Made by a program: the position numbers and the translations under genes. From Bacillota bacterium (GTDB lineage: Bacteria; Bacillota; Clostridia; Acetivibrionales; DSM-1351), in the NCBI GenBank assembly GCA_023439045.1, contig JAEXOY010000016.1, forward strand, positions 139,219 through 203,218: a stretch of 64,000 nt of DNA, in the 5' to 3' direction. Of the stretch, positions 56,422-64,000 are shown piece by piece. Every line of letters starts with the position of its first letter. Positions within the stretch are counted from its first letter, which is position 1. Under the pieces are notes generated by a model that was not told the origin of the DNA, did not search any database, and worked only from the letters and a program-made list of their open reading frames with translations.

Positions 56422-57604
56422 TGGATACTCCTTCCTTGCCATATGCTTTTTTTATAGTAAGAGTTATCCCCTTTTGGGCAGCTATTGTTTTGCACTCTTC
56501 TATTGCTAATCTCTGTGATGTAGTAATATTTGTCTCGGGTATTACCAGAACAAGTTCTTTCCTGGAAAAATCACTTGTACCAACAGTAGTCCCCTCACTC
56601 TTTCCTCCATTAAATTGAGCTAGCTTATCAATATATTGCTTTAGCTTTGTTTTAATATTTGAGCCATTCTGATAATACTTTTCATCAATATTCATACTTT
56701 TAATGCTAATTGCTGTACCATTTTGAAGTTTTGCTATTGTGGGAAACTTCGATGGAAGGTTTGCTCCTTCTAACTTTCTAATTTCCTGTCCTCTCTCTAT
56801 TTTGTCCTTGTCCCAAACACTGTTTGAATTCTCATTATCATCATGCGAACCCTCGGTATCTATACCCTCTGCCCCGCCCCAAGCACAGGACGAAGCATTT
56901 TGCTCTATTTCAAAAGGAGGCAATATTTGTGATAGGAATGGGAAATGAATATTATACTGAGCAACAATATCTATACTTTGTCCATCGGCAAGCATACGGC
57001 TTTTACTAAAATCAATACCCTTAAAGCCGTTGACAATTCCAAGGCTCGAGAGTCTTCTGTCCACATCATTGTATTGCTTACCAAGTATATTTTGTTTTAT
57101 AAGTACCTTAGCAAATGGAACAAGCACCACCTGCGCTCTTACATAATCGTTTATGTCTGAGCCGAATTGTGCCACAAGACCTTCTAACTCAGGATTCCCA
57201 ATTAGCTTGCTCACCTGATCCGAACTGCAGAATTCTTCAATTCCGCCAATAAGCTCTTCGGCATTGGTATTGTAGTATAGTAAGCTATAAACACCCATAC
57301 TTTTACTAGCTTCACTGATTGCCTGCTGCATAACTTCATAAGTGTAGTATAGTTTTATTAGAAAAGAGAAAAACACTATAAGTAATATTATGACTGGCAG
57401 CACAATAGCTGCCTCTACAGTTATAGCACCTCTAAACCTGGTTGTGTTTGTTCTATTTATTTGACTGATAATACTCGCTTTATTTATCTGACTTGTACTA
57501 CCCATTCTATTTACTTCACTTGTACTACTCATTCTATTTACTTCACTTGCACTACCCATTCTATTTACTTCACTTGTTTTTCTTGTGCTTCTTATACTTA
57601 TCAT
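56405..57604 (-). CDS. TadE-like pseudopilin with repeat-built N-terminal tail
   Basis: Residues ~58-85 form the TadE signature, RGAITVEAAIVLPVIIL and a membrane helix, followed by a large extracellular C-terminal region (399 residues in total). Preceding the signature is an unusual cytoplasmic tail of about 50 residues made of nine-residue repeats (SEVNRMGSA type). TGGAGGTG directly before ATG 57604 indicates that this tail is truly translated. TadE proteins are prepilin-peptidase-processed minor pilins, and the peptidase gene is next. Confidence 0.82.
   Translation of the reverse strand: MISIRSTRKTSEVNRMGSASEVNRMSSTSEVNRMGSTSQINKASIISQINRTNTTRFRGAITVEAAIVLPVIILLIVFFSFLIKLYYTYEVMQQAISEASKSMGVYSLLYYNTNAEELIGGIEEFCSSDQVSKLIGNPELEGLVAQFGSDINDYVRAQVVLVPFAKVLIKQNILGKQYNDVDRRLSSLGIVNGFKGIDFSKSRMLADGQSIDIVAQYNIHFPFLSQILPPFEIEQNASSCAWGGAEGIDTEGSHDDNENSNSVWDKDKIERGQEIRKLEGANLPSKFPTIAKLQNGTAISIKSMNIDEKYYQNGSNIKTKLKQYIDKLAQFNGGKSEGTTVGTSDFSRKELVLVIPETNITTSQRLAIEECKTIAAQKGITLTIKKAYGKEGVSNEQND
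57450..57584 (-). repeat. Five in-frame 27-base repeats at the 5' end of a TadE-like gene
   Basis: Units at 57450-57476, 57477-57503, 57504-57530, 57531-57557 and 57558-57584 are nearly identical, the last three most so. They encode SEVNRMGST/SQINRTNTT nonapeptides just before the pilin-like membrane helix. Confidence 0.92.
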
Positions 57605-57639
57605 ATGGCACCTCCAGAGAATAAGTAGACCATAGTTAT

Positions 57640-59934
57640 TTAATAACCCAATATTAAAGTGCTGCTAGCAGGGCTTCTACCATAGCTCTGGGTCTTTTGT
57701 GTGCTATATGTTGGCATTGATAAGAAAAAGTTTTTTACACTTACTGAACAAGTTGCTTTATATAAGGTCACACAATCTTTTATAAGAAACTCTTCATCTG
57801 ACATTCTCATATTGAGCTGAATCAGGTCTTGAATTCTCCGCGACTTGTTATCCTCGTTCTCAAGTAGTAAAAAAATGCGCAGGTAATCATGATAATTAAA
57901 GCATAGTGGGTTTGATGTATTAGCTTCCTTTGCCGAGCTTTTTACACTCCCAGAAATATCAGTAACCCAATCATCACTTGTCTTAAAAAACATAACCGAC
58001 TTACCTTTTGATAGTAAATCTATATCATTTACTGATTCAAGCATTGCCCATGCTCCTACTAAAAGGGCCTCAATCAACAAGCTGCAAAGTCCTGCACTCC
58101 AAATACTTAGTGCTTGAGCAAGTATTCTTACTCTTGCAAGCTTGCTGCTATTCGTGTAAATATGCAATATATTCGAAATAAGTCTTATCATCAAAATCTT
58201 GCCCTTTACCATATTCACATTGGCGCTTTCGCTTTTATAACCACTAATTATGTACTCCACCTCATATTGGCTAAAGAAACCGTCCCTTTGTGATTTGTCC
58301 TTTGACCGAAGATTATAGGCTGACTTTTCGGATTGCTTATCCAGTATAGGTACATCATGCTTAAACGTACCCATTATATATTCGGTTATATAGATATTAT
58401 CTCTCAATGCTTCAGCAGCACTTTCGATGGTGGTTTGCTGACTTGCCAGTTCTTCAATATCTTGCTGAATAAAGTCCCCATCACTAAAATCAATGTCAGT
58501 CCCAGTCCCTGCTACGGGACTGCCCCGCTCCGGAGTGCTGCACACTGAAGGCAGCAGCCGATATTCCTCATCAGGTATTGTAGTTAAGTCTGTATTTTTG
58601 CTGAGCGCTTCACTGGAGGCACTTTCGGCTGCTGCCCTATTATCCTGGTCCTGGCACTGCAGCTGAGGGGGCTTATAGTACTCATAATTTATCACTGCCC
58701 TGTTAGCGAAGCTGCTCACAACGCTATCTAAGTTTGCCAGCTCGGAACTTATTTCGGTTTGCGCCCCGTTGCACAAATCAATGTTCTTATTGTATAACGC
58801 TAGATTACCAGCTGAATTATCTTGACTTACCATACTTTTTAAGCTATTGAGATCACTTGTATATCCCTCAATTATTTCGGGTAGACTATCACTGCTTTGT
58901 GCATATACAAGTTCTTCCTCAATTATTGTATTTAGCTCAGTAAACTTGTTCTGCAGAGCATTAACTTCAGCAATAATCCGGGTATTCTGATTTTTGAAAC
59001 TTTCTATTTCGCTAGAAACCCAACTCTTTGCAGCTTGTATTTCTTTGTTTACCTCTCCTATCGCATCTTTGAGACTATCAATTTCTGCTATTAAGTCGTT
59101 CTTCTCTTTTTCTTCTGTCTCTTGAGAAAGCTTTTGAAATAAATCAGATATCTCTCTATTAAGAGTACTAATAGTATTATGTTTTTCTTTTAGAGTATTT
59201 TGATAGCTTTTGATAGTATCTGAGAGCTTACTCTGATTTATTAGCTTATTGTTTTTCTCCAGATTTAGCTGAAGCTTACCTGCCTCATCGGCCTTTTTAC
59301 TAGTCTTGAGCTTCCTGTCATACAGCTGTGCACCCTTGGATATTTTTTTCATACCCGTTAGCTTGTCTACCAAATTTTTTGTCAATTCATATGGTGCACG
59401 GTACTTCATATACTGCGTAAGCTGGTCATTCAGTATATCTATATTTTCAAGAGTTCCAAGTTCTTGTATATTAGATGCATTAATACTATAATCAAAAATT
59501 GCACCTGTATTTATATTGCCTGAGTAAAGATTTTTAATAAGATATTCTTCATAGATATCATTAACATTTTCTAGTCCCACGCTCACACCAAACAATCCAT
59601 ATTCATCTTTTAACAAGTTGTTATAATTAGATAATACCGATATGAGCGCAAGCTTATTTGATCTAACCAGCTGAGCACTTGCAAATCGCAGCCTTGCAGC
59701 ATCTGATAGAGCACCTGACAGGAGTATCACAATGGACAATACAATGCATAAAAAGACAGTGATTGTGCCTCTTTGCTTAGAAATGCTATTATGTTGGTCA
59801 GTGGCTAAGACATTAGCCATATTTTTATTAGTAGTATTTTTATTAGCAGCAATTTTATTTTCCATATTTTTATTATCCACATTTTTATTAGTAAAATTAT
59901 TTATTTGTGCGAATAAGCTTGTTAATAATCTCAT
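57640..59934 (-). CDS. DUF5702/TadG-like pilus-locus protein with long coiled coil
   Basis: An N-terminal Asn/Lys-rich tail leads to QRGTITVFLCIVLSIVILLSGAL, a TadG-like signature and membrane helix, then SDAARLRFASAQLVRSNKLAL, the DUF5702 pattern. A long coiled coil (about residues 225-345) and a large extracellular domain follow. Several starts are possible; ATG 59934 with AAGG nearby is preferred, giving 764 residues. The start overlaps the end of the upstream TadE-like gene. TadG-like proteins are thought to help anchor or assemble Flp pili. Confidence 0.78.
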   Translation of the reverse strand: MRLLTSLFAQINNFTNKNVDNKNMENKIAANKNTTNKNMANVLATDQHNSISKQRGTITVFLCIVLSIVILLSGALSDAARLRFASAQLVRSNKLALISVLSNYNNLLKDEYGLFGVSVGLENVNDIYEEYLIKNLYSGNINTGAIFDYSINASNIQELGTLENIDILNDQLTQYMKYRAPYELTKNLVDKLTGMKKISKGAQLYDRKLKTSKKADEAGKLQLNLEKNNKLINQSKLSDTIKSYQNTLKEKHNTISTLNREISDLFQKLSQETEEKEKNDLIAEIDSLKDAIGEVNKEIQAAKSWVSSEIESFKNQNTRIIAEVNALQNKFTELNTIIEEELVYAQSSDSLPEIIEGYTSDLNSLKSMVSQDNSAGNLALYNKNIDLCNGAQTEISSELANLDSVVSSFANRAVINYEYYKPPQLQCQDQDNRAAAESASSEALSKNTDLTTIPDEEYRLLPSVCSTPERGSPVAGTGTDIDFSDGDFIQQDIEELASQQTTIESAAEALRDNIYITEYIMGTFKHDVPILDKQSEKSAYNLRSKDKSQRDGFFSQYEVEYIISGYKSESANVNMVKGKILMIRLISNILHIYTNSSKLARVRILAQALSIWSAGLCSLLIEALLVGAWAMLESVNDIDLLSKGKSVMFFKTSDDWVTDISGSVKSSAKEANTSNPLCFNYHDYLRIFLLLENEDNKSRRIQDLIQLNMRMSDEEFLIKDCVTLYKATCSVSVKNFFLSMPTYSTQKTQSYGRSPASSTLILGY
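59821..59895 (-). repeat. Five in-frame 15-base repeats in the DUF5702 gene
   Basis: Units from 59821 to 59895 have the form ATTTTTATTAGTAGT on the plus strand and encode NKN-type pentapeptides (TNKNM, ANKNT). A further degenerate unit lies at 59806-59820. They precede the membrane helix, as in the neighbouring TadE-like protein. Confidence 0.85.
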
Positions 59935-60508
59935 TTGCCTTAGTACCTTCCCCAATCCACCTATTATCACTATTTAGCAAACTGTTGCCAATATCGGTCA
60001 CCATATCCATATTTCTAATAAACTCAGCATTATCATCAAGACTGCAAACTGAATAAGCATTTATTGTAAGTATAGGGTCTAGCCCATATCTACCGAAAAG
60101 CTTGGACAGAGGCAGCTGATACTTTGATGTCATTTTGAGGTGCAGCTTTTTTTGTAATAACTCTGTTTTTATCTCCACCTCATTGCTTTGCAGCTTAGCA
60201 ATTACATTATACTTATATTTTTGGTTTGATAATTTCTTGAGAAATGTAGCTTTTTCATCAGATTGAGAATCAAGAATTCTCCAGTAAAGATTATCTGAAT
60301 TGCTTACATAAGTTTCTTGTGTCTGTGAACTTACCCATATGTACGCCCCTTGTTGGCACGCCTCTGATGCAGCAGACTGTAACGCAGCATACTCATACAT
60401 AATAAGTACACAATATACTAAAATAATAAAAACTATGAATACAGTAGAAAACGTTAGTATCGCCTCTACAGTTATACTGCCCCTAATTATCTGCTTTCCT
60501 TTTGTCAT
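59897..60508 (-). CDS. TadE-like minor pseudopilin
   Basis: RGSITVEAILTFSTVFIVFII is the TadE-type processing site and helix at residues ~9-30, followed by about 170 extracellular residues including two cysteines. ATG 60508 (MTKGKQ) was chosen, four bases after the Flp1 stop; no clear RBS is present, so translational coupling with the pilin gene is likely. The length, 203 residues, fits TadE. Confidence 0.85.
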   Translation of the reverse strand: MTKGKQIIRGSITVEAILTFSTVFIVFIILVYCVLIMYEYAALQSAASEACQQGAYIWVSSQTQETYVSNSDNLYWRILDSQSDEKATFLKKLSNQKYKYNVIAKLQSNEVEIKTELLQKKLHLKMTSKYQLPLSKLFGRYGLDPILTINAYSVCSLDDNAEFIRNMDMVTDIGNSLLNSDNRWIGEGTKANEIINKLIRTNK

Positions 60509-60512
60509 AGCA

Positions 60513-60722
60513 TTATTTACCAAGCGAGGGTCCCTGAGATCCGCTATTGTTCTCAAGAGATGAAGAATCAGGGAATAGATTGTTTATAATGCCATTTACA
60601 AAGGTAATTAACCTCTTTCTAAAGAGCAAAGCAACTCCCACTAGAACAGCGATAATAATAATTACCTCAACTGTACCCATTCCATCTTCTTCATAGAAAA
60701 ACCTTTTAAATAACTCCTTCAT
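60513..60722 (-). CDS. flp: Flp1-family type IVb pilin
   Basis: The 69-residue protein starts with a short charged leader (FFYEEDGMG), then the pilin helix TVEVIIIIAVLVGVALLF with the conserved Glu after the expected cleavage, and a short Ser/Asn-rich tail. It should be the main fibre subunit. AGGAGG six bases from the ATG is the strongest RBS of the locus, fitting high expression. Confidence 0.9.
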   Translation of the reverse strand: MKELFKRFFYEEDGMGTVEVIIIIAVLVGVALLFRKRLITFVNGIINNLFPDSSSLENNSGSQGPSLGK

Positions 60723-60760
60723 AAAATACCTCCTAAAAATAAAATATTATAATTATTGGC

Positions 60761-61633
60761 CTAAATACCACTCATAGAGAGTAGTGCCGGCAGTATTACA
60801 ATCATTATTATGGAAAAGAACATAATCATCATAGGTATGAGCATCTTTGTAGATGCCTCCTCTCCTAATCTTTTTACTGCATTTTTTCTCATCTCCCAGC
60901 ATTCTGAAGACTGAAGTCTCAAAGAGATAACAAGTTCATTTCCCCCTCGTTTAATACTTTGAGTAATGGTAGAAATAAAACGACTTATTTCTGGTGACTT
61001 TAATCTTTTGGCAAAATCACTATAGGCGTCCGCTTCACTTCTTCCAGAGTGTACCTCTGCAATAGTTTTGTTTACTTCACCATAAAAATAGCCATTTGCA
61101 TTAGAATCCCTAGCTATCTTGTCCCACGCCTTTGAAAGTGTTAATCCAGCATTTAGTAAAAGGGCTAGCATGTTTACAAAATCAGCAAAGTTAAGTTGTA
61201 TCTCAAGCCTTCTCCTCTTTATTTCCTTATTTAATCTTAAATCTTGTAAAGCGGCAAAAATGCTAAATGTTATTGCAATATAAATAGCAAATGTCGTACT
61301 AAAGCTCCCTGCAACCAAAATTGTTAATTCGCTTATGATCATTGCAATAAGTATCGTAATCTTGTATGCATGAAAAATTCTCAAATAAAAGGCAGCGTAT
61401 TCGTTCCCATATACTTCACTTATTTTTAATTGTAGCTTTCTATCATATGTAGTCTTGAATGAATACTTGAAACGCTCAATAATAAATAGAGAGCATGGAA
61501 GAAATTCTTTGATTACAAACTGTTTTTTGTCGATGGCATCAATATATGATTTATAAATTCTTCTACTTTGTAAATGCATCACAATAAGTCCAATTGCGAT
61601 GGCAAATAAAACAATACCACAAGCTATTCTCAT
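60761..61633 (-). CDS. tadC: TadC, type II secretion F-domain membrane protein
   Basis: This 290-residue inner-membrane platform protein carries one T2SSF domain (LNFADFVNMLALLLNAGLTLSKAW) and four hydrophobic segments: one N-terminal, two central and one C-terminal. With TadB it forms the membrane platform driven by TadA. It follows tadB by 67 bases; the RBS, AGGGCGG, is weak. Confidence 0.9.
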   Translation of the reverse strand: MRIACGIVLFAIAIGLIVMHLQSRRIYKSYIDAIDKKQFVIKEFLPCSLFIIERFKYSFKTTYDRKLQLKISEVYGNEYAAFYLRIFHAYKITILIAMIISELTILVAGSFSTTFAIYIAITFSIFAALQDLRLNKEIKRRRLEIQLNFADFVNMLALLLNAGLTLSKAWDKIARDSNANGYFYGEVNKTIAEVHSGRSEADAYSDFAKRLKSPEISRFISTITQSIKRGGNELVISLRLQSSECWEMRKNAVKRLGEEASTKMLIPMMIMFFSIIMIVILPALLSMSGI

Positions 61634-61700
61634 GTTTAAAACCGCCCTATATATTTGTAAAATTCTATTTTCACTTCAAGAATATAATGAGAAATGGAAC

Positions 61701-62444
61701 CTAGATTTTTATGTTGATTATCTTTGATGAAATAAGCCAAGAGAGTGCTAGCATAGCCATACAGACTGTCATCATAACCCTACCAATTGTTGTAGTAAAT
61801 ACGGGCTGCATATACTCCCAGGTTGTAATTGAAAGGACAAGAATAATACCAATTGGTAGAACATTAAGCACCTTCTGTTCAAATTTTCTAGCAGCCAGCA
61901 TAGTATCTATCTCCTGCTTAATCTCTATTTTGTCATTAATAATACCAGCTGCATTTTTAACAGCTTCCACAAGGTTGCCCCCTGTTCTTTTACATGTAAA
62001 AATAACATCTGAGAAGTTCTTTATGTCTACTATTCCCGACCTATTTGCAAAGTCAGATAGAGCCTCCTCTATTGGAGTATTTAACGATAACCTACCAACA
62101 ATTATCTTAGTTTCCTTAATGATATCAGCTTCGCCGTCAGGATAAAGCATCAATAAATCTGAAATGGAGCTCTCAAATGCCCTTTCAATAGACTTTCCCG
62201 CTGATAGGGAGGAAGCTAATGAAGCTAGCAGCTCTTTAAATTCCAGATTTAGTTCTTTTTTTCGGGCATTAATAAGAGCAACTTTTTTATATTTCAAGTA
62301 GAAGACTCCAAAAGGGCTGATAATAAAAGACAAAAGAATATTATGGTAAAAGATAAATGCTATCATAAAAACTATAGTTATAGCCAATACAGAATATGTT
62401 ATCTTTTGACGAGCTGACATATTATAAGTATCATAGCTTATCAA
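61701..62444 (-). CDS. tadB: TadB, type II secretion F-domain membrane protein
   Basis: The 247 residues include a T2SSF domain (LNLEFKELLASLASSLSAGKS, then FTCKRTGGNLVEAV) and C-terminal membrane segments. It is the first of the paired platform proteins. The likely start is TTG at 62444, since GGGAGGG lies directly upstream; ATG at 62420 is the alternative. Confidence 0.9.
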   Translation of the reverse strand: MISYDTYNMSARQKITYSVLAITIVFMIAFIFYHNILLSFIISPFGVFYLKYKKVALINARKKELNLEFKELLASLASSLSAGKSIERAFESSISDLLMLYPDGEADIIKETKIIVGRLSLNTPIEEALSDFANRSGIVDIKNFSDVIFTCKRTGGNLVEAVKNAAGIINDKIEIKQEIDTMLAARKFEQKVLNVLPIGIILVLSITTWEYMQPVFTTTIGRVMMTVCMAMLALSWLISSKIINIKI

Positions 62445-62542
62445 CCTTATCCCTCCCTAAGAATTATCTAGTAATATTCCTCTTTACCTTGTATAAAAGT
62501 ATAAAATCATCATTTGTAAAGACTAATAATGGTATAAACACT

Positions 62543-63766
62543 CTACTCATAATTGATTCCAGCTAGTGATAGCTTATAAGTATTTTGGAACTTGTTTTTG
62601 GTTCTTTTAAGGCTTCCTGAAACAGTTCTTATATCATTATTCTGATGCTCTTCAAATACAAAAATCGGATTAAGCACAATTATGTTATCCTTCAAACCAA
62701 TTACTTCTGATATTTCCATGGTTCTTCTTGATTTATCTCTTAGTCTTGATAGGTGAATAATTATATCTATTGCTGAAGCTATTTGTTTTCTAACACAGTC
62801 TAGAGGCAGCTGAAGTGAGCTAAGAATCATTGTTTCCAATCGTGAAAACATATCCTCACTGGAATTTGCATGACCAGTTGATAAGGAGCCATCATGCCCC
62901 GTATTCATTGCCATTAGCATATCTATTGCCTCGGCTCCTCTTACCTCGCCAACTATTATTCTGTCTGGCCTCATTCTAAGGCTAGTCTTAATTAAATCAC
63001 GCATTGTGATTTCTCCTTTTCCCTCTACATTGCAATTTCGTGTTTCCAACCTCACAAGGTTTAAAACATTCTGGATCTGTAGTTCTGCAGAATCTTCTAT
63101 GGTAATAATTCGCTCATCAGAAGGGATACACCCTGACAAAGCGTTTAAAAAGGTAGTTTTTCCGCTACCTGTCCCTCCAGATACAAAAATATTATACTTT
63201 GCTTTAACTAGCATACTTAGAAATTGCGCTGCTTCTTCTGTAAGGGAATTGTATTCCACTAATTTTTCCATACTCATGGGTTGTTCGGGGAATTTACGAA
63301 TAGTAAGAATTGGTCCATTCAAGGCAATAGGAGGAAGAACTGCGTTTATTCTCGAGCCATCCTTAAGACGTGCATCAACTATTGGAGAAGATTCATTAAC
63401 ACTTCTGTTTACAGAGGATACAATAATTTGGATAATATCCTCTAGCTTTTGAGTTGTTTCAAACCTCAACGGCAATTGTTTAGTATTACCCTGTCTTTCA
63501 ATAAAAATGCTTTCAGCTCCGTTTATCATAATCTCAGTAACGCTCTTGTCATCAATTATCGGCTGCAAAACGTCCAACCGTCTGAGAGAATTAAAAACAT
63601 TATCCGCAATTTCCCTTCTTTGTCCTGTATTTAAAAGCATATCTCCTGTTATTTCAAAGACCTTATGAACAATAATTTCTTGCAATTCCTCATCATTGAT
63701 ATCCCTACGTAGATCAATAGTGTCACTTACTTCTCTTTTAACCTGTTCAAAGATATGTATATCCAT
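62543..63766 (-). CDS. tadA: TadA/CpaF secretion ATPase
   Basis: This hexameric ATPase powers Flp pilus assembly. Walker A is GGTGSGKT at residues 197-204. The Asp box (IITIEDSAELQ), Walker B (RIIVGEVRGAEAIDM) and His box (TGHDGSLSTGHANS) follow, all typical of the CpaF subfamily. I use ATG 63766 (MDIHIF) five bases after GAGG, giving 407 residues; the frame runs 30 codons further without support. A 98-base gap precedes tadB. Confidence 0.95.
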   Translation of the reverse strand: MDIHIFEQVKREVSDTIDLRRDINDEELQEIIVHKVFEITGDMLLNTGQRREIADNVFNSLRRLDVLQPIIDDKSVTEIMINGAESIFIERQGNTKQLPLRFETTQKLEDIIQIIVSSVNRSVNESSPIVDARLKDGSRINAVLPPIALNGPILTIRKFPEQPMSMEKLVEYNSLTEEAAQFLSMLVKAKYNIFVSGGTGSGKTTFLNALSGCIPSDERIITIEDSAELQIQNVLNLVRLETRNCNVEGKGEITMRDLIKTSLRMRPDRIIVGEVRGAEAIDMLMAMNTGHDGSLSTGHANSSEDMFSRLETMILSSLQLPLDCVRKQIASAIDIIIHLSRLRDKSRRTMEISEVIGLKDNIIVLNPIFVFEEHQNNDIRTVSGSLKRTKNKFQNTYKLSLAGINYE

Positions 63767-63834
63767 AATCACCTCAACCAAAATATATAGCTTTACCACA
63801 AATGTCCAAATATATTGCTTATAGTGTCGCTTAG

Positions 63835-64000
63835 CTATTCCCTGTAGTCCATGCAACTGACTAGTTCGGTTATATATTGCGACAGAATATGGGATTTTTG
63901 AAATCTACTCAAATGGAGCAAGCTACTCTCAAGATCGTCTATTGTTGGTATAACACAAGCTATTTGAGAGTTATAAAGATGTTTGCTCTTAACTAAAAAT
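63835..64000 (-). CDS. C-terminal end of an upstream gene, possibly TadZ/CpaE-like
   Basis: From the right edge a minus-strand frame stays open for 54 codons and ends at TAG 63835-63837. It encodes HLYNSQIACVIPTIDDLESS and, nearer the end, HILSQYITELVSCMDYRE. The mixed hydrophobic and charged composition looks coding. It lies 68 bases upstream of tadA on the same strand. In Tad loci the gene before tadA often encodes TadZ/CpaE, but the fragment is too short to confirm this. Confidence 0.5.
   Translation of the reverse strand, partial: FLVKSKHLYNSQIACVIPTIDDLESSLLHLSRFQKSHILSQYITELVSCMDYRE

Overview
The window looks like chromosome from a low-GC, Gram-positive, spore-former-type Clostridia. 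The signs are a CIRCE-controlled hrcA-grpE-dnaK-dnaJ operon, RemA next to gmk and rpoZ, AddAB in place of RecBCD, a class II one-chain glycyl-tRNA synthetase, pyruvate phosphate dikinase, S-layer homology (SLH) domains, a class D type sortase and a clostridial-style Tad pilus locus. A cellulolytic Ruminiclostridium-like host would fit, but that is inference and no species is assigned.

Layout. 1-5952: the N-terminal ~1580 codons of a secreted VWA/Ig-repeat surface protein (minus strand, running off the left edge) divergent from a sortase. 6151-8710: a CrtI-like FAD oxidoreductase, a decayed zinc alcohol dehydrogenase, and tRNA-Gln(CTG) with a near-consensus promoter and a terminator. 8961-16545: addB-addA, overlapping by 11 bases and both carrying repeat-built insertions. 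16720-18975: a CPBP membrane protease and, divergently, a membrane diguanylate cyclase. 19112-33175: two giant secreted proteins (2511 and 2170 aa) in one operon; only the second has SLH anchors. They share a long leader, a good promoter and a palindrome at the expected transcription start. 33634-40113: ppdK, then yicC-remA-gmk-rpoZ-glyS. 40112-47369: hrcA-grpE-dnaK-dnaJ-prmA-rsmE-cheY with CIRCE. 47469-54110: a multi-pass membrane protein, a class IV aminotransferase, a YfbR-type nucleotidase next to a dGTPase-like HD protein, a YdcF protein, a zinc phospholipase C-like protein and a patatin. 54153-64000: a Tad/Flp pilus locus (TadA, TadB, TadC, Flp1 pilin, two TadE-like proteins, a DUF5702/TadG-like protein, prepilin peptidase, FHA protein), probably with the end of one more gene at the right edge.

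How it fits together. Much of the window concerns the cell surface: sortase and VWA protein, the SLH giant pair, the Tad pilus, and a diguanylate cyclase whose product often controls such structures. The rest is core housekeeping (translation, nucleotide metabolism, proteostasis, recombination).

The most unusual recurring signal is short tandem repeats. They occur in frame inside AddA (two arrays), AddB, a TadE-like protein, the DUF5702 protein, the FHA protein and the sortase, and also in several intergenic regions. Coding repeat units are always multiples of three bases and sit in linkers or N-terminal tails. This looks like a genome-wide minisatellite-generating habit rather than one dedicated locus. 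I found no CRISPR array, insertion sequence, prophage or rRNA, and no clear new defence system.
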